Positions 9,451 through 17,903 of a stretch of 64,000 nucleotides of DNA are shown here, in pieces (the stretch's first letter is position 1; the number at the start of each line of letters is the position of its first letter). Made by a program: the position numbers and the translations under genes. Source of the DNA: Streptomyces adelaidensis (lineage in GTDB: Bacteria; Actinomycetota; Actinomycetes; Streptomycetales; Streptomycetaceae); assembly GCF_016598475.1 (NCBI RefSeq), contig NZ_JAEMUX010000012.1, positions 1-64,000 of the forward strand. Reading direction: 5' to 3'. A model generated the notes under the pieces. That model did not search any database. It was not told where the DNA came from and saw only the letters and a program-made list of their open reading frames with translations.

Positions 9451-9772
9451 GAAGAGGTGATGCAGGACGGAACTACGGTGCATACGGCTCGCATGATCGA
9501 ATCGGGCACTCGCCACCACGCTGGCCAACGGCTGTACAGACCGGTCAGTCTTCCGCATGTACAAGGAATCACCTCCAGGTGTGCCCGACGCGCCAAGGGA
9601 GCAGGGCGGTGAGTGAGACTTTCGCGCTGCCAGCCGCGTGAATGCCGTACCGATCAGGGGCGGATCGCCTTCTTTTTCCATCCGCCCTCCACTCAGCGTG
9701 TCAAACGCTAGGGTCGCCATCGGACACGTCGGTAAGGGGAACCTGACGTGCGGTGTTGACGGGGGTGGCGCG
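9451..9772. other. Divergent intergenic region between pglW and the PIN-like gene
   Basis: About 320 bases with no supported gene. It contains several GCATG/TGTAC-type short inverted motifs (for example around 9535-9565). A weak promoter-like stretch for the rightward gene lies near 9705-9716 (TAGGGT). An in-frame ATG at 9638 could extend the next gene, but this stretch does not look coding. Confidence 0.3.
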
Positions 9773-11062
9773 GTGGCAAGTGACACGACGACCGATGAAA
9801 ACGTCCGCGGTCTGTTCGACGACTTTGGAGCCTTCCGCACTCCCACGGCGGCGGATTTCACCACCGTTTTGACGGGCGGCCTGGTCGCCGCCGACGCCAA
9901 CGTGCTACTCAACCTCTACCGCTATACCGAGCAGGCCCGTGCCGATCTCTTGGACGCGCTCGGCGCTCTCGGCGAGCGCCTGTGGGTCCCGCACCAGGTC
10001 CTGGTGGAGTTCTGGCGGAACCGGGAGAGCACGATCTCCGACGCACGGTCGACCAGCGTCAAGGCCGCACAGGATATGAGTGGGCACGCCGGGCAGGCAG
10101 TGCAGACGCTACGCACCTGGGCCAGCCGTGTGGCGTTGAGCGATGAGGAATTCGACGAGCTTCGCGACCGGTTGAGCGAGATCTTCGACGAGGTACGGAA
10201 AAAGATCACCGAGGTCGGCGAGGGCGAGTGGCAGAACATCAGCCATGACACGAGTACCGATCCGGTGATCGCCACGCTTGAGCAGGCGCTGACGGGCCGG
10301 GTTGGGGCACCATTCTCCGACGAAGAGGTCCCCAAGCTCGTCGGCTTGGGGCAGAAGCGTGTCGAGCAACGAGTCCCGCCGGGTTACATGGATGCCAAGA
10401 AGGACGGCAACGGGGCCGTCGGGGACTTTTTCGTGTGGGAACAACTCCTGCGAGAGGCATCCCGGCGCCAGTGCGACGTACTTTTCGTGACCGCGGACGC
10501 GAAAGAGGACTGGTGGCGCAAGGAACGCGGTAACAACCGCGGTCCTCGGGCGGAACTGACCGCAGAACTCCGGACCCGTGGCGGAGGACGACTCTTCCTG
10601 CTGTCACCCAAGCAGTTCCTGGAAGTGGCCGCCCCTGTTCTGCGGCTCAGTCTCCAGGCCGGCTCTGTGGAGGACATCGCGCGGGTCGAACGTATCGAGG
10701 CCGAGAGCACACACGGTGGCTGGACAGCCGAGGCTCTTGAGGAACTCTTCCGAGGACTGGCCTACGAGGGCTACGGCGATCGTGTCGCAGTCATCCGCTA
10801 CGCAGCCGAGATGGACGGCTACGTGGAAGCCACGTCCGTCTACGACATTTGCGATTACGACGACGATCGCAGCCTGAGAGGCTTCACCAAGCCGATCAAG
10901 CGGATCAGCGGCAACCTGCACGAACAAGGGCTCATCCCGGACTCCGCAGTAGCAGTTCTCACAGCCCAGTACAAAAACGGTCCAGGTCGCGCTTCCGGTT
11001 TCAAAGTTCACCCCCTCCTCGTATCGCTCATCAACGAACCGTCAGACAACGACGAGTCGTGA
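9773..11062 (+). CDS. PIN-like domain protein (PIN_8 family), putative nuclease
   Basis: The 429-residue product starts its conserved part with an acidic PIN-type motif (GLVAADANVLLNLYRY) followed by LWVPHQVLVEFWRN. A second acidic cluster occurs near LFVTADAKEDWW. These are the features of the PIN_8 group of predicted RNases, often found in defence neighbourhoods. A helical insert separates the motifs, and the C-terminal 130 residues are an unassigned domain. I chose the GTG at 9773, preceded by GGGGG; an ATG at 9638 in the same frame would add 45 unlikely residues. It is divergent from pglW, so a defensive role is plausible but inferred. Confidence 0.75.
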   Translation: MASDTTTDENVRGLFDDFGAFRTPTAADFTTVLTGGLVAADANVLLNLYRYTEQARADLLDALGALGERLWVPHQVLVEFWRNRESTISDARSTSVKAAQDMSGHAGQAVQTLRTWASRVALSDEEFDELRDRLSEIFDEVRKKITEVGEGEWQNISHDTSTDPVIATLEQALTGRVGAPFSDEEVPKLVGLGQKRVEQRVPPGYMDAKKDGNGAVGDFFVWEQLLREASRRQCDVLFVTADAKEDWWRKERGNNRGPRAELTAELRTRGGGRLFLLSPKQFLEVAAPVLRLSLQAGSVEDIARVERIEAESTHGGWTAEALEELFRGLAYEGYGDRVAVIRYAAEMDGYVEATSVYDICDYDDDRSLRGFTKPIKRISGNLHEQGLIPDSAVAVLTAQYKNGPGRASGFKVHPLLVSLINEPSDNDES

Positions 11063-11075
11063 CTCCGTCCCGGAG

Positions 11076-11098
11076 CGCCGTCAAGCCGAGAGACGGCG
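11076..11098 (+). terminator. Hairpin after the PIN-like gene
   Basis: CGCCGTC (11076-11082) and GACGGCG (11092-11098) form a 7-bp stem 14 bases past the stop codon, without a T-tract. It is a plausible weak terminator. Confidence 0.4.
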
Positions 11099-11241
11099 GT
11101 GCGCCTCATCGGCCGGTTCTCCATGTCAGCGCAGCACGTTGCTACTGACCGGACCCGGCCCGCAACGCCCTGCGTACAGTCCGGTCGTCCGGCACGCACC
11201 GCATCGCCGTCAGGCCGATCGTCTCGGGGTGTGGAAGGACA

Positions 11242-11376
11242 ATGGGAACGACGCGTCCGTATCCGGTCAAGGAGCTTCGGACCGCTGTCCGGCTGGAGAT
11301 CGCCGCCGAGTTGCGCAGCGATGCCAAGGACGGTGTGAAGGTGCCGCTCTCGAAGGGGCACTGGAATTCGTCATGA
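11242..11376 (+). CDS. Small hypothetical protein, 44 residues
   Basis: An ATG at 11242 follows GGAAGGAC with suitable spacing. It opens a 44-residue frame with good Streptomyces codon use and acidic/basic helical character (RPYPVKELRTAVRLEIAAEL). It resembles the N-terminal helix of a larger protein, so it could be either a short gene or the stub of a truncated one. I recognise no family. It lies between the PIN-like gene and the 3' end of rnpB. Confidence 0.4.
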   Translation: MGTTRPYPVKELRTAVRLEIAAELRSDAKDGVKVPLSKGHWNSS

Positions 11377-11435
11377 TCAAAGTGGCCGCAGTAAGCGCCG
11401 GAAATCATGGCCTCTGGCTTGGGGGAACGCTGAGA

Positions 11436-11856
11436 GGCAGACGAGTCGGGCTGTACGCCGGGTTCTGTCGCCCGGCTGCCTCGCGGCGGCCGGGGAGACG
11501 GCCATCCATCTAGGGTCGGCGTTGCCGCCGGCCTCGTGCGGTCTACCCGCGGACTCGGGCGGGCAGCCCTCGAACGTCCGCGCAGGGTCGCTCTTCTTGC
11601 GAAGAGGCGGCCCCTCTTGACCTTGCTCCGGGTGGGGTTTACCTAGCTGCCCAGGTCGCCCTGGGCACTGGTGGTCTCTTACACCACCGTTTCACCCTTA
11701 CCCAGCGCCGGAGCGCTGGGCGGTCTGTTTTCTGTGGCACTGTCCCGCGGGTCACCCCGGGTGGCCGTTAGCCATCACCCTGCCCTGTGGAGCCCGGACG
11801 TTCCTCGGGGAGATCCACAAGAACCTCCACGCGGCCGTCCGCCCGGCTCGTCTGCC
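11436..11856 (-). ncRNA. rnpB: RNase P RNA, bacterial type A
   Basis: The minus strand shows the RNase P RNA core. The 5' segment contains GAACGTCCGGGCTCCACAGG and a GGCTAACGGCC element. Universal ACAGAAA and GGTAAGGGTGAAACGGT segments follow, and near the 3' end comes GACAGAACCCGGCGTACAG. The ends are set by helix P1, GGCAGACGAGCCGGGC (11856-11841) pairing with the segment at 11451-11436 with one mismatch, giving about 421 nucleotides. A -10 box TAGCAT (11871-11866) sits at the right distance. It is the catalytic RNA that matures tRNA 5' ends. Its first 89 nucleotides overlap the end of the EamA transporter gene. Confidence 0.95.
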
Positions 11857-12760
11857 GTGTGGACCATGCTACCGGGCGGGCGGAGGGCTTCGGTCCCGCC
11901 GGGACAGGCCCGGCGGCCGTCGCCAGGAACGAGCCCGCCAGGATCAGGGCGAAGGCGGCCAGGACTCCGGCCGTGAGCTGCTCGTCCAGCAGGAGCGCGC
12001 CCGCCGCCACCGCCACGGCGGGGTTGACGTAGGTGAAGACCGTCGCCCGTGTGGGGCCGACCTCGCGGACCAGTTCCAGGAAGCCGACGAAGGCCAGGGC
12101 CGTGCAGATGACGCCCAGGCCCGCGAGGGAGAGCAGAGTGGGCGTGGAGGGCATCGTGGAGGGTCGGGTGAGGGCCGCCGCCGGGGCGTAGACGAGTGCC
12201 GCGAGGAGCAGGACCGGGGCTATCAGCTGGAGGGTGGGGACCTGCTTGAGGTGGCGGGTCATGATCAGGGGGGCTGTCGCGTAGCCGACCACCGTGATCG
12301 CCACCTCGGCCAGGGAGAGGGCGTTGCCTCCCGTGAGGTGGGGGACGGTCAGGACCGCCACGCCGCCGAGGCCCAGGGCCAGCCCGGTGATCCGGCGGGC
12401 GCCCAGCTGTTCCGTGTCGCCGAAGAAACGGGCCAGGACCACGCTCACGATCGGTACGCCCGCGATCAGCAGGCCGGCGGTGGAGCTGGAGAGATGGCGT
12501 TCGGCGTCGGTCAGCGTCCACCAGGGGCCGATGACCTCGATGACGGCGAAGGCGAGCATCGGACGCCAGTGCTGCCGCACCACGCGGGTGAGTCCCCCTT
12601 GGCGGATGGCGAAGGGGAGCAGAAGGGCCGCGCCCAGGGCACAGCGTACGAAGACGACCATGGACGGCGAGACCTCGTCCACCGCCACTTTGATCATCAG
12701 GTAGGGGATGCCCCAGAGGACTCCCATCAGGGAGAAGAGGAACCAGCCGCGTGCAGTCAT
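11768..12760 (-). CDS. EamA/DMT-family transporter
   Basis: The 330-residue product is a ten-helix EamA (drug/metabolite) permease: hydrophobic segments run from FSLMGVLWGIPYLMI to AFALILAGSFLATAAG, with the internal repeat typical of the family. Substrate cannot be told; members export amino acids or metabolites. The ATG at 12760 comes 62 bases after the AraC regulator on the same strand, so the two are likely one transcript. The last 29 codons (after about residue 300) are not membrane-like and overlap the 5' end of rnpB. Confidence 0.85.
   Translation of the reverse strand: MTARGWFLFSLMGVLWGIPYLMIKVAVDEVSPSMVVFVRCALGAALLLPFAIRQGGLTRVVRQHWRPMLAFAVIEVIGPWWTLTDAERHLSSSTAGLLIAGVPIVSVVLARFFGDTEQLGARRITGLALGLGGVAVLTVPHLTGGNALSLAEVAITVVGYATAPLIMTRHLKQVPTLQLIAPVLLLAALVYAPAAALTRPSTMPSTPTLLSLAGLGVICTALAFVGFLELVREVGPTRATVFTYVNPAVAVAAGALLLDEQLTAGVLAAFALILAGSFLATAAGPVPAGPKPSARPVAWSTRQTSRADGRVEVLVDLPEERPGSTGQGDG
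11866..11871 (-). promoter_or_regulatory. Probable rnpB -10 box inside the upstream gene
   Basis: TAGCAT on the minus strand lies 9-10 bases before the deduced 5' end of RNase P RNA, within the coding sequence of the EamA transporter. No good -35 is visible. Confidence 0.5.
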
Positions 12761-12822
12761 GGGGTGAGTCTCGGCCGGAGCGGTGGCGTACGTCTTGAAC
12801 GCTGTTGCGCTCCCGTCCCGCT

Positions 12823-13644
12823 TCAGGGCCTCGGCGTCACCCCCGTCCGGTACGCCGCCGGTGTCACCCCCAGTACCCGGCGGAACCAGCGCGTCATGTG
12901 GGCCTGGTCGGCGAAGCCCACCTGGCCGGCCACGTCCGCCGGGCGGCCGCCGGCCTCCAGCAGCGTGCGGGCGCGGCTCACCCGGTGCTGGGCCAGCCAG
13001 GCGTACGGGGGCATGCCCATGGTCGCGCGGAAGGCGCGGAGCAGCTGGTAGCGGGAGAGGCCCAGGTCGATGGCGAGGTCGGCAAGGGAGGGGGGAGTCA
13101 AGAGTTCGTCGGCGAGGCGGTCTCGTACGGCCAGGGCGATGGTGCCGGCGCCCGGGACCCTGTCGGAGGTGTGGCGGGCCGTGGAGTGGCGGCGGGCCAG
13201 GGCCGTGAGCAGCCAGGGGAGGCGGGACTCGGCCTCCAGGGGGTCGGGGCAGGTGCTCAGCTCGGCGTGGGCGGTGCGCAGGGCGGTGGAGAGTTCGGGG
13301 TCGTGGAGGAGGGGCTCGCGGAAGTGCGGGATGCCGCCGAGGATGCCGTCGGTGAGGAGGGTGGGGTCCGGGTAGAGGGCGCGGTAGGCGTAGGTGCCGT
13401 AGGCCGACTCGCCGGTGTGCGGCTCTCCTGGGGCCAGGACGACGATCGCGCCCTCGCCGACCTTGAGGGCGCCGCCCCGGTAGTCGATGCAGGAGGCACC
13501 CAGGACGCAGATGCCCACGCTGAACTCCTCGTGCGTGTGCGGGGCGTAGCGGTGGCGGTCGAAGCGGGCGGTCAGCAGGTCGAGGGGGCGGTCGGGACGG
13601 CCGAGGGTCGCCCGGGTCCATCGGGTCTGCTCACGTCCGGTCAC
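12823..13644 (-). CDS. AraC-family transcriptional regulator
   Basis: The 273-residue protein has an N-terminal cupin-like sensing domain (THEEFSVGICVLG, APGEPHTGE) and a C-terminal pair of AraC helix-turn-helix motifs (LADLAIDLGLSRYQLLRAF, then DVAGQVGFADQAHMTRWFRR). The closing VTPAAYR is the family signature. The GTG at 13644 is the start that aligns with the cupin domain. It precedes the EamA gene on the same strand and probably controls it, in the manner of AraC/exporter pairs. The effector is unknown. Confidence 0.88.
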   Translation of the reverse strand: MTGREQTRWTRATLGRPDRPLDLLTARFDRHRYAPHTHEEFSVGICVLGASCIDYRGGALKVGEGAIVVLAPGEPHTGESAYGTYAYRALYPDPTLLTDGILGGIPHFREPLLHDPELSTALRTAHAELSTCPDPLEAESRLPWLLTALARRHSTARHTSDRVPGAGTIALAVRDRLADELLTPPSLADLAIDLGLSRYQLLRAFRATMGMPPYAWLAQHRVSRARTLLEAGGRPADVAGQVGFADQAHMTRWFRRVLGVTPAAYRTGVTPRP

Positions 13645-13695
13645 CGCATGCCCTGTCTTCCGCTCGCCCTGGGATTCCCGCAGGATGCAACACCC

Positions 13696-13850
13696 GAACG
13701 ACCCGATCCCATCCCCGACCCGCTCCCCGACTCGTCCCTCGGCCCATTCCCCGACCCGTCCCCCGTCCCGTCCCCCGTCCCATCCCTCGGCCCACCCCCG
13801 TCCCATCCCCCGCCCCATCCTCCCGACCCGCCCCCGCACGTCCCCCGCAC
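13696..13850. repeat. C-rich degenerate repeat tract
   Basis: The stretch is built from imperfect CCCGTCCC / CCCATCCC / CCCGACCC units. It lies between the divergent AraC and MerR genes and has no other visible content. Confidence 0.6.
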
Positions 13851-13858
13851 GGTGTCGC

Positions 13859-13889
13859 TTGACCCTGTCGCGGCGTCAACGTTTCTACT
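13859..13889 (+). promoter_or_regulatory. MerR-type promoter with 19-base spacer and dyad
   Basis: TTGACC (13859) and TCTACT (13884) are separated by 19 bases, the long spacer characteristic of MerR-regulated promoters. The spacer is framed by TTGAC ... GTCAA, an inverted repeat that would be the regulator's operator. The -10 ends 6 bases before the merR ATG, so the transcript should start at or next to the start codon (leaderless). Confidence 0.65.
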
Positions 13890-13895
13890 GGTCCC

Positions 13896-14684
13896 ATGCG
13901 GATCGGAGAACTGGCCTCGACCGTCGGTGTCACCACACGGACGGTGCGGCACTACCACCACCTGGGCCTGCTGCCGGAGCCGGAGCGGCGGCCGAACGGA
14001 TACCGGGACTACACGTTGCGGCACGCGGTCGTGCTGGCGCGCATCCGGCGGCTGACGGAGCTGGGGCTCGGTCTCGCCGAGGTGCGGGACGTGCTCGCGG
14101 ACGACGCGGGGCGCGAACTCGTCGAGGTACTCGGGGAGTTGGACGAGGACCTGGCCCGGCAGGAGACCGCGATCCGGGAACGGCGGGCCCGGCTGCGCGC
14201 CCTGATGGCGGACGCGCGGGCCGGGCGACTGCCGGCCGAGGGGCCCGTCTCTCCCGAACTCACCGCCCTCTTCGGGAAGTTCGGGACGCCTACGCCGCAG
14301 TCCCCGATGGCCGTCAAGGACCGCGAGGTGTTCGCTCTGCTGGAGACGACGGCGACGCCCGAGGCGCGGGCGGAGCTGCTGGCCGGGCTGGAGAGCATGA
14401 TGGCGGCGCCCGGCGCGGTGGAGCGGGCGCACGAGGCGTACGCGCTGCTCGACGCGCTCGCCGACGCCGGCCCCGACGACCCCCGGGTGACGGGGGCGGC
14501 CCGTCTGCTGGCCGGCCTCGTCCCGCCGGAGATGCTCCCGCGGGACACCTCCATCGAAGGTGACAGCGGCGGCAAGGACACCTTCCTGCGCGCCTTCTAC
14601 GCCGACCTCGCCCCCGCCCAGGCGGAGGCCATCCGCCACGCACTCCGGATACTGATGGAGGACCGCCCATGCCCATCCCCGTGA
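13896..14684 (+). CDS. MerR-family transcriptional regulator
   Basis: The 262-residue protein starts with the MerR winged helix (MRIGELASTVGVTTRTVRHY, then LLPEPERRPNGYRDY), a coiled dimer helix (about 75-110), and a 150-residue C-terminal region of unknown ligand specificity. No cysteine cluster for metal binding is seen, so an organic ligand is likelier. There is no ribosome site, and a MerR-type promoter ends 6 bases upstream, implying a leaderless, autoregulated gene. The next gene overlaps by 16 bases and is probably co-translated. Confidence 0.88.
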   Translation: MRIGELASTVGVTTRTVRHYHHLGLLPEPERRPNGYRDYTLRHAVVLARIRRLTELGLGLAEVRDVLADDAGRELVEVLGELDEDLARQETAIRERRARLRALMADARAGRLPAEGPVSPELTALFGKFGTPTPQSPMAVKDREVFALLETTATPEARAELLAGLESMMAAPGAVERAHEAYALLDALADAGPDDPRVTGAARLLAGLVPPEMLPRDTSIEGDSGGKDTFLRAFYADLAPAQAEAIRHALRILMEDRPCPSP

Positions 14685-15340
14685 GGAACACCGCCCCTAC
14701 CGCCCGCCGGACCACCCTCCGTACCGCCCGCCGAACCGCCCACGTCCTGGTGCGCCATGAACTCCTGCTCGTGGCAAGCCTGTTGCGCTGGATCGCCCGG
14801 CGTCCGCACGGCACCGGGGAGGGGCGGGCGTACGGGTACGCGAGTGGGCAGGGGGCCATGATGTTCGGCTTCGGTCTCGTGTGCGTCGTCGAGACGGTGA
14901 CCATGTCGGTGCTGCTGCGCGACTTCCCCACGGCGCACGGGATCGTCCTGATCCTCGACCTCTACACGATCCTCGTCGTCGTCGGACTGCACGCGGCCTC
15001 CGTCACCCGCCCCCACGTCCTCACCGGCACGACCCTGCGGCTGCGGCGCTTCGCCACCGTGGATCTGCGCGTCCCGGTCACCGCCGTCGCGTCGGTGCGC
15101 CGCGAGCTGCGTACGACGCACGAGAAGCGGGAGTGCGAGCTGAACCTGGAGGTCGGCGCACAGACCACGATCACCCTCGAACTGGCCGAGCCCGTCGAGT
15201 ACTCGACCTTCCTCGGCCGCCGCAGGGCGGTACGGCTCGTACGCTTCCACGCGGACGAGGCCGACCAACTCATAAGGACCGTACGGGAGTTCACACGGGA
15301 ACGAACCGGACCTTCGCCGCTCCCGGCGCGGCCTGGGTGA
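14669..15340 (+). CDS. Membrane protein of unknown function
   Basis: The 223-residue product has an arginine-rich N-terminus, two strong transmembrane helices (MMFGFGLVCVVETVTMSVLL and IVLILDLYTILVVVGLHA) and a soluble C-terminal half of mainly beta character. I do not recognise a named family. It overlaps the merR end by 16 bases, so the regulator probably controls it. Its 3' end overlaps the convergent RNB gene by 50 bases. Confidence 0.7.
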   Translation: MPIPVRNTAPTARRTTLRTARRTAHVLVRHELLLVASLLRWIARRPHGTGEGRAYGYASGQGAMMFGFGLVCVVETVTMSVLLRDFPTAHGIVLILDLYTILVVVGLHAASVTRPHVLTGTTLRLRRFATVDLRVPVTAVASVRRELRTTHEKRECELNLEVGAQTTITLELAEPVEYSTFLGRRRAVRLVRFHADEADQLIRTVREFTRERTGPSPLPARPG

Positions 15341-16817
15341 GCCGTACCCGTAGCCGCTCCCCCAGGGGTAGCGGCTCGCCGGGGGTCCCGACGAGGCGGC
15401 CGATGACGGCCGGGGACTCCAACTGCACTGTCCCGGCGGCGGGTTCGCCCTCGCGGACCCGCTCCTCCACGTCCACCACACACCCGTCGAAGACCTCGCC
15501 GATACGGTCCTTGAGCAGCGCGGCCTCGACGATGTCGACGCACTCGCGCTCCACCCGCCCGGCCCGCCGGGTGCCCTCGGCCATCTCGTCGGGGAGGGTG
15601 CCGAAGGCTGCCGGGACCCAGTCGGGGACCGGGTCGCCGGCCACCGCCGCGAGGCAGATCTCCGCGGCGTAGCGGTCGACGAGGCGGCGCAGCGGGGCCG
15701 TGCAGTGCGTGTAGGGGGCGGCGACCGCGGAGTGGGTGGTGATGTCCGGGAGTTCTCCGTTCCGGAAGACCGTGTAGTGCGCGCCCCGGAGCAGCGTCGT
15801 GCACTCCAGGAGGAAGGCCGCGTTCCTCGGTTCGCGCGGGTCGAGGGAGCGGACGAGCCGCGCGTACGAGACATGGTGCGGCCAGTCGATGCGCAGGGCA
15901 CGCGCGGTACGGCGCAGCCGGCCGACCGCGCCGTCCGGTGCGGCGGGGAGCGTGCGCAGTACGCCGGTGCCGTGGGCCAGCATCAGCTCGGCTGCGGCCA
16001 TGCCGGTGAGCAGGGAGATCTGGGCGTTCCAGCCATCGGCGGGGAGCGGGGCGCGGTACGTCAATTCATAGCTCTCGTCGCCACCGCCACCGCCACCGCC
16101 ATCACGATCACGATCACGATCACCATCACCATGGGTATCGCCCTCTGCATGCTCGACGATCTCCTGCTCGGGGACGTTGAGGGAGATGCCGCCGCGTTCG
16201 ACTTCGAGGCGTTCGCGCAGTAGCCCGATCTCCTTCAGCAGGGCGAGCGGTTCCTCGGCGGTGCCCGCGTCGATCTCCCGCTGCACGCCGGCGTAGTCCA
16301 GCTTGGCGCGGCTGCGCACGAGGGCGCGGCGGACGTCGACGGCTTCGGTACGGCCGTCCGCGTCGAGGTCCAGCGTCCACAGCACCGCCGGGCGGGGGTG
16401 GTCCGGGAGGAGGCTGGCGGCGCCCTCGGAGAGACAGGCGGGGTGCAGGGGGACCTTGCCGTCGGGGAGGTACAGGGTCGTCACCCGGCGGTGGGTCTCG
16501 GCGTCGAGCGCGGTGCCGGGGGCCACGAAGGCGGCGACGTCGGCGATGGCGTACCGGACGCGGTAGCCACCGGCCGGGCGTCGTGCGAGGTGCATCGCCT
16601 GGTCGAGGTCGGTGGCGGTGGGCGGGTCGATGGTGAAGAGGGGGATGTCCGTGGCGTCGTACGACGGGAGGCGGGGGGACTTCGCGGCGTGCTCCGCCTC
16701 GACGAGGACCTGGAGCGGGAAGGCGTCGGGGACACCGAGTTCCCCGCGCAGCGCGCGCAGGGCCGACCGCAGGGGAGCCTCGGCGGCGCCCGTGACGCGG
16801 AGGTGGCGGCGGGGCAT
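15291..16817 (-). CDS. RNB-domain ribonuclease (RNase II/R family)
   Basis: The 508-residue protein carries the RNB catalytic domain: the acidic motif FTIDPPTATDLDQAMHL (about 85-100) supplies the metal-binding aspartates, followed by VRYAIADVAAFV and, later, TTHSAVAAPYTHCTAPLRRLVDRY. It lacks the cold-shock and S1 domains of full RNase R, as do the short actinobacterial versions. The role is 3'-to-5' RNA degradation. The ATG at 16817 has no clear ribosome site; a TACGCT 7 bases upstream hints at a leaderless message. A GATCAC/CACCGC microsatellite (16078-16132) encodes an in-frame Asp/Arg/Gly run. Confidence 0.88.
   Translation of the reverse strand: MPRRHLRVTGAAEAPLRSALRALRGELGVPDAFPLQVLVEAEHAAKSPRLPSYDATDIPLFTIDPPTATDLDQAMHLARRPAGGYRVRYAIADVAAFVAPGTALDAETHRRVTTLYLPDGKVPLHPACLSEGAASLLPDHPRPAVLWTLDLDADGRTEAVDVRRALVRSRAKLDYAGVQREIDAGTAEEPLALLKEIGLLRERLEVERGGISLNVPEQEIVEHAEGDTHGDGDRDRDRDGGGGGGGDESYELTYRAPLPADGWNAQISLLTGMAAAELMLAHGTGVLRTLPAAPDGAVGRLRRTARALRIDWPHHVSYARLVRSLDPREPRNAAFLLECTTLLRGAHYTVFRNGELPDITTHSAVAAPYTHCTAPLRRLVDRYAAEICLAAVAGDPVPDWVPAAFGTLPDEMAEGTRRAGRVERECVDIVEAALLKDRIGEVFDGCVVDVEERVREGEPAAGTVQLESPAVIGRLVGTPGEPLPLGERLRVRLTQAAPGAAKVRFVPV
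16078..16132. repeat. In-frame microsatellite in the RNB gene
   Basis: Short CACCGC and ATCACG repeats encode a polyglycine and Asp-Arg-Asp run, probably a flexible surface loop. Confidence 0.7.
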
Positions 16818-17041
16818 GGGTCGAGCGTAGGGCGGAGCGGGCGGGACGGCACCCCGAAGGCAGCCGGGCCGTGCCCCTGCGGCAGCCGACGGCGCCCCGA
16901 CGACTGCCCGGGACGGCAGCCCCGGGGGACACCCCGACGGCAGCCCACCTGCGCCCTCGGCCGGTCCGGCGGAGCCCCACCCCACCCCGTACGCTGTCGC
17001 GGAGCTTTCGTCAGCCCCACGAGTCATGAGAAGGAGCACCC

Positions 17042-17824
17042 GTGCTCGTCCTGCTGCCCCCGTCCGAAGGAAAGGCCCCCTCGTCGGGTGGCGCTCCCCT
17101 GAAACTGGAGGGGCTTTCGCTCCCGGCGCTCACCGGGGCACGGGAGGCCGTACTCGGTGAGCTGGTCGAGTTGTGCGCGGGGGACGAGGACAAGGCGCGC
17201 GAGGTGCTCGGCCTGAGCGAGGGGCTGCGCGGCGAGGTCGCCAAGAACACGGAGCTGCTGACGGCGGGCACGCGCCCGGCCGGGCAGATCTACACGGGCG
17301 TGCTGTACGACGCCCTGGACCTGGCCACCCTGGACACCGCCGCGAAGCAGCGGGCGGCGCGCTCGCTGCTGGTCTTCTCCGGTCTGTGGGGCGCGGTCCG
17401 GGTGACGGACCGGATCCCCTCCTACCGCTGCTCGATGGGCGTGAAGCTGCCCGGCGTCGGCGCGCTCGGCACACACTGGCGTACGCCGATGGCGTCGGCG
17501 CTCCCCGAGGCGGCCGGCGACGGCCTCGTCCTGGACCTGCGGTCCTCGGCGTACACGGCCGCGTGGAGGCCGAAGGGCGAGGTGGCCGGGCGGACGGCGA
17601 CCGTACGGGTGCTGCACGCGCCGACCCGGAAGGTGGTCAGCCACTTCAACAAGGCGACCAAGGGCCGGATCGTACGGAGTCTGCTGTCGGCCGGGATCGC
17701 GCCGAAGGGTCCGGCGGAGCTGGCGGAGGCGCTGCGGGACCTTGGGTATGTCGTGGAGGTGGAGCCCGCGGCAGGGGCCGGGAAGGCGTGGGGGCTGGAT
17801 GTGCTGGTGACCGAGGTGCACTGA
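17042..17824 (+). CDS. yaaA: Peroxide stress protein YaaA (UPF0246/DUF328)
   Basis: The 260-residue product has the family signatures: VLLPPSEGK at the N-terminus, VLDLRSSAY near 160, and VSHFNKATKGRIVR near 200. In Escherichia coli YaaA limits free iron and DNA damage during peroxide stress. The GTG start follows GAAGGAG at proper spacing. It stands alone on the plus strand, divergent from the RNB gene. Length is normal. Confidence 0.9.
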   Translation: MLVLLPPSEGKAPSSGGAPLKLEGLSLPALTGAREAVLGELVELCAGDEDKAREVLGLSEGLRGEVAKNTELLTAGTRPAGQIYTGVLYDALDLATLDTAAKQRAARSLLVFSGLWGAVRVTDRIPSYRCSMGVKLPGVGALGTHWRTPMASALPEAAGDGLVLDLRSSAYTAAWRPKGEVAGRTATVRVLHAPTRKVVSHFNKATKGRIVRSLLSAGIAPKGPAELAEALRDLGYVVEVEPAAGAGKAWGLDVLVTEVH

Positions 17825-17855
17825 CCCGCCTCCCCCCACCCCGAGCATTGCACTG

Positions 17856-17875
17856 TGCGCAACGCACGTTGTGCA
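17856..17875 (+). promoter_or_regulatory. Inverted repeat upstream of the KDPG aldolase gene
   Basis: TGCGCAAC and GTTGTGCA flank GCAC, an 8-base inverted repeat with one mismatch, ending 28 bases before the ATG. It is a likely operator overlapping the promoter; the regulator is unknown. Confidence 0.4.
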
Positions 17876-17903
17876 TGGTGTGCGGCCCGGGCACGATGAA
17901 GGC

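Noticed and set aside
9638-9772. ATG at 9638 as the start of the PIN-like gene
   Set aside because: The 45 extra residues lack conserved character and the stretch looks like promoter; GTG 9773 is better placed before the PIN motif.
11768-13621. One long frame joining the AraC region and the EamA transporter
   Set aside because: Only the part from the ATG at 12760 has transporter helices; the upstream part is a shadow of the AraC gene in another frame.
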